Source: a virus. From it: a stretch of 21,121 nucleotides of DNA. Shown here one piece after another: positions 1-4,756 of the stretch. Under the pieces are notes generated by a model. It was not told the origin of the DNA and made no database searches. It saw only the letters and a program-made list of their open reading frames with translations. Within the stretch, counting starts at the first letter, position 1, and each line of letters begins with the position of its first letter. The translations under genes were made by a program, and so were the position numbers. The DNA lies in the IMG/VR virus record IMGVR_UViG_3300025102_000355, positions 1 through 21,121 of that record. One strand, 5' to 3'.

Positions 1-93
1 AATAGCAAATAATTCAAGAGACTTCATGTCCATGCCATCGACGACCATCTTGGCATAGTTGATTCGGAATTGTTCAAGTTGCTCAGGAGTCAT
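1..93 (-). CDS. Partial small conserved cyanophage-type protein (N-terminus only)
   Basis: The first 31 codons of a gene that runs off the left edge. It begins MTPEQLEQFRINYAKMVVDG and continues with a mixed acidic/hydrophobic helix-like sequence. No catalytic motif is visible. The start is the ATG whose complement is at 91-93. No Shine-Dalgarno sequence precedes it, but a TATACT -10 hexamer lies 23 nt upstream at 116-121. From memory, proteins with this opening are common small unknowns in T4-like cyanophages; that was not checked. Function unknown. Confidence 0.7.
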   Translation of the reverse strand, partial: MTPEQLEQFRINYAKMVVDGMDMKSLELFAI

Positions 94-102
94 GGTGTTT
101 GT

Positions 103-127
103 TTGAACTGAAATTAGTATAGGGCAG
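103..127 (-). repeat. 25-bp direct repeat with promoter -10, copy 1
   Basis: 25 bp identical except for one base to 412-436. Read on the minus strand, both copies contain TATACTAATTTCAGTTCAA. Each copy sits just upstream of a gene start (93 and 403), with TATACT at the same distance (22-23 nt) from the ATG. This looks like a duplicated promoter/leader. Confidence 0.8.
116..121 (-). promoter_or_regulatory. Putative -10 element (TATACT) for the gene at 1-93
   Basis: TATACT on the minus strand, predicting a start about 16 nt before the ATG. No recognisable TTGACA lies 17 nt upstream. Instead the upstream side holds three GGGCAGA-type iterons (122-152), so recognition may need another factor. 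Motif reading only. Confidence 0.5.
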
Positions 128-152
128 AGTGGGGCAGATCAGGGGCAGAGTG
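122..152. repeat. Three 10-11 bp iterons abutting a promoter
   Basis: On the plus strand, GGGCAGAGTG (122-131), GGGCAGATCA (132-141) and GGGCAGAGTG (143-152). They lie directly upstream of the TATACT hexamer at 116-121, with a period near one helical turn. They lie outside the genes that end at 158 and start at 93. Could be an operator or activator site; function inferred from position only. Confidence 0.55.
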
Positions 153-157
153 GACAC

Positions 158-403
158 TTAACGTGCTGGCACAATCTTCCAGTATTTTCTGGCAGAATGA
201 GATCTGTGCCTTACCATGCTCAGTTCCTTATGCAACCTGTTGATTCTGATGAGCGTCAACTTACCTTCTTCAGTATTGGGTTTTGGCCACTCAAGATAGT
301 TAGTTCCTTCAATCTCATTCCTACATCTAGCCAAATAATGAAGAATGATGCTAATATCATCTTCAGTAAGAGGAGTTTCCTCAGGTGAGCGAAGAATGGT
401 CAT
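158..403 (-). CDS. Small hypothetical protein, 81 aa
   Basis: Starts MTILRSPEETPL and has a helical middle ending in a basic tail (RHRSHSARKYWKIVPAR). No family motif, signal peptide or membrane segment is visible. The ATG is preceded by no clear Shine-Dalgarno sequence, but a TATACT -10 box lies 22 nt upstream at 425-430, inside the second copy of the 25-bp repeat. It therefore probably has its own short-leader transcript. Function unknown. Confidence 0.7.
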   Translation of the reverse strand: MTILRSPEETPLTEDDISIILHYLARCRNEIEGTNYLEWPKPNTEEGKLTLIRINRLHKELSMVRHRSHSARKYWKIVPAR

Positions 404-411
404 TAGTTTGA

Positions 412-436
412 TTGAACTGAAATTAGTATAGGGTAG
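412..436 (-). repeat. 25-bp direct repeat with promoter -10, copy 2
   Basis: Second copy of the 103-127 repeat with one mismatch (434). Its TATACT hexamer is at 425-430, 22 nt before the start codon at 401-403. Its upstream half merges into a perfect 8-bp inverted repeat (429-450). Confidence 0.8.
425..430 (-). promoter_or_regulatory. Putative -10 element (TATACT) for the gene at 158-403
   Basis: TATACT on the minus strand at the spacing seen before several genes in this window. No good -35 hexamer is present. An inverted repeat overlaps the upstream side. Confidence 0.5.
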
Positions 437-450
437 GCAGTGCTACCCTA
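429..450. promoter_or_regulatory. Perfect inverted repeat overlapping a promoter
   Basis: TAGGGTAG (429-436), a 6-nt loop GCAGTG, and CTACCCTA (443-450). It overlaps the upstream bases of the -10 hexamer at 425-430. There is no T-tract, so it is not a standard terminator. It could be an operator or the stem-loop part of a promoter/stem-loop cassette. Confidence 0.55.
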
Positions 451-461
451 ATGGTTGTGTG

Positions 462-479
462 TACCAGTTCGGAGACTGT
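462..479 (-). repeat. GACAGT-N5-AACTG hairpin element, copy 1
   Basis: On the minus strand GACAGTCTCCGAACTGG followed by TACACA, just after the stop codon of the 479-610 gene. The same pattern (GACAGT, five variable bases, AACTG, then YACA) recurs near 3863-3882 and 4736-4756. This copy has the weakest stem: CAGT/ACTG. Confidence 0.5.
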
Positions 480-610
480 CACATCTCATCAATACTGCGT
501 TGAATTGTTTCAGTGCGATCTTTGATGATTTGTGTCATATCAGAATCCAAAAGATCAATTAGAAAATTAGCACACAACACAATTCCGATGATTGAAAATA
601 GAAAACGCAT
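479..610 (-). CDS. Small membrane protein, 43 aa
   Basis: Starts MRFLFSIIGIVLCANFLIDL, a hydrophobic segment of about 20 residues at the extreme N-terminus (signal anchor or single membrane helix). A charged helix-like tail follows (DSDMTQIIKDRTETIQRSIDE). The ATG complement is at 608-610 and the TGA at 479-481. Likely inserts in the host inner or thylakoid membrane. No family recognised; the clean hydrophobic-then-charged pattern supports a real gene. Confidence 0.6.
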   Translation of the reverse strand: MRFLFSIIGIVLCANFLIDLLDSDMTQIIKDRTETIQRSIDEM

Positions 611-649
611 GATTTTATGTAATAAAGGACAGATTGAAACTGTTGCTAC

Positions 650-775
650 TCAATAATCATAATCTCCTTTTAGATACTCATCAACATCAAACCTTTCATC
701 TTGCATTTCAGGAATGTCATAGATTTCATCCGACGATTCCATAAGGTCGCGGAGAATTAGATCTTCTTGGTTCAT
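650..775 (-). CDS. Acidic small protein, 41 aa
   Basis: Begins MNQEDLILRDLMESSDEIYD and ends DVDEYLKGDYDY. It is strongly acidic, with no cysteine or membrane segment. Its ATG overlaps the TGA of the upstream 57-aa gene as ATGA (772-775), the translational-coupling arrangement used throughout this window. Function unknown. Confidence 0.6.
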   Translation of the reverse strand: MNQEDLILRDLMESSDEIYDIPEMQDERFDVDEYLKGDYDY

Positions 776-945
776 GCGTTGAGTGCCTCCATAGTAATAC
801 CTTCTTCAGCAAAAGCATCAGATACGATGCCACATAGTGCTGTAACCTCAAAGTCGCTGAGTTCCCAAAGTTCACCAGCAATTTGAATTTGCTCTTGAAT
901 GTTCTCAGAAATAGTGAGAAGTTTGGTCAGTTCTGTAGCGTTCAT
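772..945 (-). CDS. Small hypothetical protein, 57 aa
   Basis: Begins MNATELTKLLTISENIQEQI and reads as an all-helical acidic protein. The ATG (943-945) overlaps the stop of the upstream gene (TGATG, 943-947), and its own stop overlaps the next start (ATGA). The double coupling supports a real operon member. Function unknown. Confidence 0.65.
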   Translation of the reverse strand: MNATELTKLLTISENIQEQIQIAGELWELSDFEVTALCGIVSDAFAEEGITMEALNA

Positions 946-1226
946 CAGACTAGCTCCTGCTGTTGTTGCATAACTTGCTCTTCTGTAACCTCATCCACAC
1001 ACTCTTGAATGACCTGATAGATGTAATCGATGTTGCCTACATCATCAAAGATACGCTCAAGAACCTCAGGATCTTCTACTGTGTTACCATAATCAAACTC
1101 ACCATCTTTGTCCTTCAAATGACAATCTTCTTTGGTGTAAATCCACGCTGCACATTGTGCATCTTCACCTTGCTGTTCAACCAGTTTGTTGACGCGCTCT
1201 TGGAGTTGCTTGAGAGTGTAGTTCAT
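945..1226 (-). CDS. Acidic hypothetical protein, 93 aa
   Basis: Begins MNYTLKQLQERVNKLVEQQG and is rich in Glu, Asp and Gln, with a glutamine run near the C-terminus (EEQVMQQQQELV). I prefer the ATG at 1224-1226 over an in-frame start 13 codons upstream. The longer form would overlap the preceding gene by 37 nt, and a purine-rich AGGAAAAAAG-type region lies close by. The first 15 residues could form a coiled coil. Function unknown. Confidence 0.65.
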   Translation of the reverse strand: MNYTLKQLQERVNKLVEQQGEDAQCAAWIYTKEDCHLKDKDGEFDYGNTVEDPEVLERIFDDVGNIDYIYQVIQECVDEVTEEQVMQQQQELV

Positions 1227-1228
1227 GA

Positions 1229-1429
1229 TCAGGAAAAAAGAGGAGTTACAGTGTGGCGGATGCAATCACGGCGACCGACGTACTTATCAACCCACCGAAC
1301 TAATCTGTCGTTCTGTGCAACAATACCCTTGTGTGTTGTTGGTTTGGTGGGCATCGTTCGGTTGAAGTCTTCTACAGTTCCGTCACGATATTCGATCCGG
1401 ATGTTGTAGGTGGCAGTGGTTGTTTTCAT
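1229..1429 (-). CDS. Basic small hypothetical protein, 66 aa
   Basis: Begins MKTTTATYNIRIEYRDGTVE, a beta-strand-like start, then a basic middle (PTKPTTHKGIVAQNDRLVRW) and a Arg/His-rich end. Its ATG overlaps the upstream TGA (TGATG, 1427-1431) and its stop lies 2 nt from the next start. No family motif was recognised. Confidence 0.65.
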   Translation of the reverse strand: MKTTTATYNIRIEYRDGTVEDFNRTMPTKPTTHKGIVAQNDRLVRWVDKYVGRRDCIRHTVTPLFS

Positions 1430-1590
1430 CAGAATACGTTAGTCCAGCGTTCGTGTTGGATGGCGGTGATGCGCCCCTCTTTTAACATACCGTCACAAAC
1501 CTGACAGAAGATCTCAAACTTTTGACTCCGGGTCAGATCATGACCAGAGGCGGTTTCGGCAATCACTTTGGCAAGGTTTTGTTTGAGCAT
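1429..1590 (-). CDS. Small hypothetical protein, 53 aa
   Basis: Begins MLKQNLAKVIAETASGHDLT. It contains two cysteines close together (EIFCQVCDG, residues 29 and 32; CxxC) but no second pair, so a zinc ribbon would need a dimer. It is the first gene after the 1598-1624 repeat and overlaps the next gene (TGATG). An AAGGGA-type Shine-Dalgarno sequence lies within that repeat. Function unknown. Confidence 0.6.
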   Translation of the reverse strand: MLKQNLAKVIAETASGHDLTRSQKFEIFCQVCDGMLKEGRITAIQHERWTNVF

Positions 1591-1597
1591 GAGGGTT

Positions 1598-1624
1598 GGT
1601 TCCCTTGACTACCCTGTAATCATA
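1598..1624 (-). repeat. 27-bp direct repeat, left copy (flanks HNH-methyltransferase pair)
   Basis: 25 of 27 bases match 2855-2881. Read on the minus strand, both copies run TATGAT, then GGTAGTCAAGGGAACC, and both end 7 nt before an ATG. The methyltransferase stop codon (1620-1622) lies within this copy. The repeat supplies the AAGGGA ribosome-binding sequence for the 53-aa gene. Confidence 0.85.
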
Positions 1625-2477
1625 CAGACTCCATGGCAACCTGTAGTGGGTTCTGGGACACTTCCTCAACTGTCACACTCTCAATTCTCTTTTTTGCCTC
1701 TGTAAAGTATTCTACTTCTCTCTCAATACCAATAAAGTTTCGGTTTGTTTTCTTACATGCAACACCAGTTGTGCCTGAACCCATACAATTATCCAGCACA
1801 GTTTCACCTTCGTTACTGTAAGTTTTAATGAGATATTCCATCAAAGCAACAGGTTTTTGTGTGGGATGAATTGTATCATGATCCAATCCAAATTCAATTA
1901 TTTCTGATGGATAGTTAGTCCACTTCTGTTCATACTCAGTTTCATGTAGAAGTTTGTTACCTTCTCCCATGTGTTCTGGTTGATGTAAAAACTTACCCAG
2001 ACGTTTAGCATTATTTTTCTTCTTTACTCTTTTCTCAACCAATCCTTGCGGATTGTATGTCATATTCTTGTTTACTTTGACTGAACCACCACTAGCACCC
2101 ATAGGAGAAAAAACTAAGATGTCTTCAGTTTCTTTCATAGGTCTGGCATTAGCATGTAAAAATCCAGTTACCTTTCTCTTTTTCCAAATCCACTCATATT
2201 TGAACCATTCCAAATTACTGACAACTAATTGACTAGTAAATGGTTGATCTGCTGTTAGTACCACAGCACCTGATGGTTTCAATACTCTCCTATATTGTTC
2301 CCATAGTTTGTCAAGTGGGATAACAGTATCCCAGGACAGAACTCTGTTATCACCTTTATCTGAAATACCTTTACGATCTGTAGTACCGTATGGCAAATCA
2401 CAGAGGATCAGATCAACTGATCCATCTGCAACTTGATCCATTTCTACCAAGCAATCACCACAATATAACTCAAACAT
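1620..2477 (-). CDS. DNA amino-methyltransferase, beta-class (probable N6-adenine), 285 aa
   Basis: Predicted to transfer a methyl group from S-adenosylmethionine to an exocyclic amino group in DNA. The catalytic motif IV is DLPYGT (residues 27-32), a variant of DPPY that usually marks adenine methylation. The AdoMet-binding region lies at the C-terminal end: HPTQKPV (204-210), then VLDNCMGSGTTG (about 227-238) and NFIGIERE. Motif IV before the AdoMet-binding motif is the beta-class (N6_N4_Mtase) order. The middle (about 130-190) is lysine-rich and probably recognises target DNA. Length is normal for the family. It overlaps the HNH gene by 8 nt, so the two are probably co-translated. No cognate restriction gene other than that HNH protein is visible. 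Likely roles are protection from host restriction or control of phage DNA; the target sequence is unknown. Confidence 0.88.
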   Translation of the reverse strand: MFELYCGDCLVEMDQVADGSVDLILCDLPYGTTDRKGISDKGDNRVLSWDTVIPLDKLWEQYRRVLKPSGAVVLTADQPFTSQLVVSNLEWFKYEWIWKKRKVTGFLHANARPMKETEDILVFSPMGASGGSVKVNKNMTYNPQGLVEKRVKKKNNAKRLGKFLHQPEHMGEGNKLLHETEYEQKWTNYPSEIIEFGLDHDTIHPTQKPVALMEYLIKTYSNEGETVLDNCMGSGTTGVACKKTNRNFIGIEREVEYFTEAKKRIESVTVEEVSQNPLQVAMESV

Positions 2478-2847
2478 GTAAGTTGCCCTCTTTCAGATAT
2501 TTAATTGCACGTTCAAGAGATTCGATTGTGTCACCCAACATGCCAATACTACGATTGCAGTTGTCACACAACCATCCACGATGCTCTAGCGTTTCGTGGT
2601 CATGATCAAACACCAATTTTTTATCAGTTCTTCCACAATTATAGCATGGAGTTCCCAGTGGTGGACGCTCGGGATGACCAGCAAGTTTTAATGCTTGATT
2701 TTTGCCTTGTCCTGCCTTTTTGGTGCACTTCTTACACTCAGGACGAAAATACTTATCACCACCAGTATTGGTGGATTGATTTTTGGCAAAAAACTCTTCA
2801 GTCAGTGGATGCTCTGCACCACACTTAGAACAGATTCGAGTTAGCAT
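2470..2847 (-). CDS. Endonuclease VII-type HNH nuclease, 125 aa
   Basis: Has four CxxC pairs (C6/C9, C38/C41, C68/C71, C94/C97) and the core LVFDHDHETLEHRGWLCDNC (about 78-97), the signature of the recombination endonuclease VII (His-Me finger) fold. DHDH (81-84) supplies catalytic and metal residues. The N-terminal half (CSKCG, then CKKC) looks like a separate zinc-binding DNA-contact module, as in free-standing phage HNH proteins. It is shorter than T4 gp49, so a mobile or homing-type nuclease is more likely than the main Holliday-junction resolvase. It overlaps the methyltransferase, and both lie between the 27-bp repeats. Confidence 0.85.
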   Translation of the reverse strand: MLTRICSKCGAEHPLTEEFFAKNQSTNTGGDKYFRPECKKCTKKAGQGKNQALKLAGHPERPPLGTPCYNCGRTDKKLVFDHDHETLEHRGWLCDNCNRSIGMLGDTIESLERAIKYLKEGNLHV

Positions 2848-2854
2848 AGAGAGT

Positions 2855-2881
2855 GGTTCCCTTGACTACCTTGTCATCATA
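2855..2881 (-). repeat. 27-bp direct repeat, right copy (flanks HNH-methyltransferase pair)
   Basis: Matches 1598-1624 at 25 of 27 bases. It covers the last codons and TAG stop of the SprT-like gene and the leader of the HNH gene. The distance to the ATG (7 nt) is the same as in the left copy. Confidence 0.85.
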
Positions 2882-3366
2882 GCGCCACCACATAGACGGT
2901 TGCACCATCCCTGTGACGGTTCTTCAGGTGGCACAACCTGTTTCTCATTTAAGTAGCGTTCATATAACCTTGTTTCTTCCTTTCGTGCCTCAATTTCGTG
3001 TGGTTGTTTTTCGTACTCGTAATTTTCCACTGGTTCAAGTGAATAACACAATTTTCCATATCGGTGTCGCAGAGAACCACGTACCCACTGTGCCATGTGG
3101 GTCAGTTCATGTAAAAGAGTTAATGAATAAGTTTTCTCATCCATGTAAGTGTCAAGCTCAATCAGGAAATTGCGTGGTCTATGTGGATATTCTTCCACAT
3201 CAGTCATCACATCACAGTAACCCAGAGCGTGTTCACGTTTCAACCCACGATGTAAAACTGTGACGTTAATTTTATGACGTGGAAAGAAGTTATTCACAAA
3301 CCAAGAGGTAATATCCTCACAGAGGACTTTAGAATAACCGTATCCACAATGATAGATGTTAGACAT
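2866..3366 (-). CDS. SprT-like zinc metallopeptidase, 166 aa
   Basis: Contains HELTH (residues 86-90 from the chosen start), the HExxH zinc/catalytic motif. About 30 residues later comes QPHEIEAR, which can give the third ligand. The surrounding LLHELTHMAQW matches SprT-type metallopeptidases. The chosen ATG (3364-3366, MSNIYHCGYGYSK) has GGGGAA just upstream; a longer reading would need a TTG start. SprT/Spartan proteins act on DNA-bound proteins or other DNA-linked substrates; the phage substrate is not known. The stop lies in the right copy of the 27-bp repeat. The C-terminus is Cys- and Pro-rich (VVPPEEPSQGWCNRLCGG). Confidence 0.82.
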   Translation of the reverse strand: MSNIYHCGYGYSKVLCEDITSWFVNNFFPRHKINVTVLHRGLKREHALGYCDVMTDVEEYPHRPRNFLIELDTYMDEKTYSLTLLHELTHMAQWVRGSLRHRYGKLCYSLEPVENYEYEKQPHEIEARKEETRLYERYLNEKQVVPPEEPSQGWCNRLCGGAMMTR

Positions 3367-3437
3367 GTTCCCCAGTGCATTAACCAAATAAATGATCCGA
3401 CAAAGACAAGTTTCTCTTTAGATGTCATTTGACTCAT
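3294..3437 (-). CDS. Possible overlapping small membrane protein, 47 aa
   Basis: Reads MSQMTSKEKLVFVGSFIWLM and then HWGTCLTSIIVDTVIL, with hydrophobic residues from about 9 to 38. Its ATG overlaps the TGA of the upstream gene as ATGA (3434-3437), the coupling arrangement common here. Its last 73 nt overlap the SprT-like gene in another frame. The coupling argues for translation; the long overlap argues against a conserved protein. It could instead be a coupling reading frame that delivers ribosomes to the SprT start. Confidence 0.35.
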   Translation of the reverse strand: MSQMTSKEKLVFVGSFIWLMHWGTCLTSIIVDTVILKSSVRILPLGL

Positions 3438-3802
3438 CGAATGTAAAGGTAACCACCTGCCCAATCGGCACGGGAGAAACATTCCTCACGGGATGCAATC
3501 TCCAGAAGATTGTACCGAACAATCTTTGCAGGTGCTTTGTAAGATGCTGCCTTGTAAACTTCACCCGTTTTCTTATCAACAAAGGCATGAACACTACAGG
3601 ACTGAGTGTTAGTCTCCATGATTAGTTTGTGATACTTACGACCAGACTCGATGTAGAACTTGTAGGGACCAGAATTGGGATGATGTGTCTTGAAATCAAG
3701 TTCAAGTGCATCACACAACATCAGTGCGTACTTACGGACATTAAGTTGAATTGTGTTTCGTGCGTCTTGTGTGGCAGCGAAATCAGCAAATTCAGTAGTC
3801 AT
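3434..3802 (-). CDS. Conserved-type hypothetical protein, 122 aa
   Basis: Begins MTTEFADFAATQDARNTIQL. The C-terminal half (VHAFVDKKTGEVYKAAS, then APAKIVRYNLLE, then ADWAGGYLYIR) resembles a small unknown protein I recall from many T4-like cyanophages; this was not searched. FVDKKTGEVYKA looks like a beta-hairpin. No catalytic motif. It probably has its own promoter (TACAAT at 3826-3831, 24 nt before the ATG). Confidence 0.78.
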   Translation of the reverse strand: MTTEFADFAATQDARNTIQLNVRKYALMLCDALELDFKTHHPNSGPYKFYIESGRKYHKLIMETNTQSCSVHAFVDKKTGEVYKAASYKAPAKIVRYNLLEIASREECFSRADWAGGYLYIR

Positions 3803-3825
3803 GGTGTAAACCTGTGAATGAACTT

Positions 3826-3831
3826 ATTGTA
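3826..3831 (-). promoter_or_regulatory. Putative -10 element (TACAAT) for the gene at 3434-3802
   Basis: TACAAT on the minus strand, 24 nt before the start codon. A GC-rich inverted repeat (3834-3867) abuts its upstream side. No TTGACA lies at 17 nt. Confidence 0.5.
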
Positions 3832-3833
3832 GG

Positions 3834-3867
3834 GGCACAGAGACGCCTTTTAGGGGGTCTGTGTGCC
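3834..3867. promoter_or_regulatory. Inverted repeat abutting a promoter
   Basis: GGCACAGAGAC (3834-3844) pairs with GTCTGTGTGCC (3857-3867) with one mismatch, 10 of 11. It begins in the last codons of the gene ending at 3850 and ends 2 nt from the TACAAT hexamer. Without a T-tract, an operator or promoter/stem-loop unit is as likely as a terminator. Confidence 0.5.
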
Positions 3868-4143
3868 AGTTATGCAACTGTCTCTAACCGTACTTGACCA
3901 TTTAGAAGCATTAGGTTCAAGATTGGGCATCAGATACCCAATCTCAGTGCCATACTTCTCTTCCCATGCAGTGCATGCACTTTTAATAAAACTTGCATGT
4001 GCCTGCCCAAAAGTATGTAAAGGAAACAAATAATGAATTAAATCTTTGTATCCATAAGGCATGTTCCGATAACCAAGCTCCCACCAGATAGAGAGAACAT
4101 TTAGAACTTGATCAAAAACGATTTGGCGATTAAGTTTTTGCAT
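3850..4143 (-). CDS. Hypothetical protein, 97 aa
   Basis: Begins MQKLNRQIVFDQVLNVLSIW and contains an aromatic-rich middle (GYRNMPYGYKDLIHYLFPLH). No known motif. It starts 2 nt after the upstream stop, so it is probably co-transcribed with the 141-aa gene. Its 3' end carries the second GACAGT-N5-AACTG hairpin. Function unknown. Confidence 0.7.
   Translation of the reverse strand: MQKLNRQIVFDQVLNVLSIWWELGYRNMPYGYKDLIHYLFPLHTFGQAHASFIKSACTAWEEKYGTEIGYLMPNLEPNASKWSSTVRDSCITGTQTP
3863..3882 (-). repeat. GACAGT-N5-AACTG hairpin element, copy 2
   Basis: Minus strand GACAGTTGCATAACTGG followed by CACACA. The stem is CAGTT/AACTG with a 4-nt loop. It lies in the last codons of the 3850-4143 gene, next to the inverted repeat at 3834-3867. 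Confidence 0.55.
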
Positions 4144-4145
4144 GT

Positions 4146-4571
4146 TCAGTCAGTAACAGATCCAGCGGGAATCTCAACCTTCTCAGGTTGCTTATCATCA
4201 TCAAATTGATTCATCTTTCTACAAACCCATTTGTTATTGACTGTCCAGATGTAAGCATATTCTTCGTTATTATCCTTTTCAAGGAAATCGAAGATGCTTT
4301 CATCATGTCGTGGTGCATTACTCTCCAAAGATTCACCACGGGAAGTATAGTAGAGAGCACCCATTTCAGGCAGAGTTTCATTACTCCAACCAGCATTTGT
4401 CCAGGTACAGGACATGTCACCACCGTCAATCAGTTGTTCCACCTTTTCCTTCGTATCGTAAAATTCACGAAGAACGCGACCGTTGAAGGAAGGATAACCA
4501 TCGTAGTGGCAGTAGACAGAAAGAACAGAGTTGTCCTTAAGTTGGATACCGATGCGAGAACGAGTGCCCAT
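4146..4571 (-). CDS. Conserved-type hypothetical protein, 141 aa
   Basis: Begins MGTRSRIGIQLKDNSVLSVY and continues with CHYDGYPSFNGRVL, a signature I recall from widespread phage and bacterial unknowns of similar length. Later segments are GDMSCTWTNAGWSNETLPEM and AYIWTVNNKWVCRKM. It is probably a soluble beta-rich cytosolic protein; no catalytic residues can be assigned. Its leader of about 120 nt is far longer than the roughly 15-nt leaders elsewhere here and contains a structured element (4620-4657) behind a terminator/promoter (4701-4736). Confidence 0.8.
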   Translation of the reverse strand: MGTRSRIGIQLKDNSVLSVYCHYDGYPSFNGRVLREFYDTKEKVEQLIDGGDMSCTWTNAGWSNETLPEMGALYYTSRGESLESNAPRHDESIFDFLEKDNNEEYAYIWTVNNKWVCRKMNQFDDDKQPEKVEIPAGSVTD

Positions 4572-4619
4572 AATAGAGAAATGTGTGTGAGAGGTATCGA
4601 ATGTTTGTGTGCCTTTACA

Positions 4620-4657
4620 ATCACGTCATGTCCCCGCTTCTAAGTCGGGGTAGTGAT
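4620..4657 (-). promoter_or_regulatory. Structured RNA leader (two-stem hairpin)
   Basis: Outer stem ATCAC (minus-strand read of 4653-4657) with GTGAT (4620-4624), an asymmetric internal loop, inner stem CCCCG (4646-4650) with CGGGG (4632-4636), and a 9-nt loop. It lies midway between the predicted promoter at 4701-4729 and the gene start at 4571. No T-tract follows. Possible cis-regulatory RNA or processing site; no known riboswitch class recognised. Confidence 0.45.
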
Positions 4658-4700
4658 CAACCTCTCTGTGTGTTGTCTCGGGTCTCCCCTCGACTCCTTT

Positions 4701-4729
4701 AATATCGCACAAAAAAAGCACCCTGTCAA
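4701..4729 (-). promoter_or_regulatory. Putative sigma70-type promoter nested in a terminator
   Basis: TTGACA (4724-4729) matches the -35 consensus exactly. A 17-nt spacer follows, then GATATT (4701-4706), 4 of 6 matches to the -10. The TTGACA is the loop of the terminator hairpin at 4711-4736. It would give the 4146-4571 gene a leader of about 120 nt. Confidence 0.45.
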
Positions 4730-4736
4730 GAGTGCT
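4711..4736 (-). terminator. Rho-independent terminator after the 51-aa gene
   Basis: Minus strand: AGCACTC stem, TTGACA loop, GGGTGCT stem, then seven Ts. The stem is 7 bp including one G-T pair. It lies 12 nt beyond the stop codon at 4748 and directly follows a second hairpin (4739-4756). It ends the transcript carrying cp12 and the small genes. Confidence 0.85.
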
Positions 4737-4738
4737 GT

Positions 4739-4756
4739 GACAGTTGTCTAACTGTC
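4739..4756 (-). repeat. GACAGT-N5-AACTG hairpin element, copy 3
   Basis: GACAGTT, a 4-nt loop, and AACTGTC form a perfect 7-bp stem. It overlaps the TAG stop of the 51-aa gene and is 2 nt from the terminator, giving tandem hairpins. Same consensus as 462-479 and 3863-3882. Confidence 0.65.

Noticed and set aside
963-1409. Plus-strand 148-aa reading frame
   Set aside because: Covers two coupled minus-strand genes; Cys/Leu/Ile-rich shadow composition with no motif.
1620-2847. Complete restriction-modification system
   Set aside because: The HNH protein has the compact endonuclease VII form typical of free-standing phage nucleases; nothing in the sequence shows it cuts the methyltransferase's target.
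3364-3387. Longer SprT-like start at a TTG codon
   Set aside because: The ATG seven codons later has GGGGAA directly upstream and gives a natural N-terminus.
4430-4624. 64-aa minus-strand frame upstream of the 141-aa gene
   Set aside because: Non-ATG start, overlaps the 141-aa gene in another frame for most of its length, with no ribosome site or motif.
4632-4650. CCCCG/CGGGG hairpin as a terminator
   Set aside because: No T-tract follows on either strand; listed as a structured leader instead.
4681-4703. Possible third degenerate copy of the 27-bp repeat
   Set aside because: Similarity to the GGTTCCCTTGACTACC core needs gaps and several mismatches, so it is not above chance by eye.
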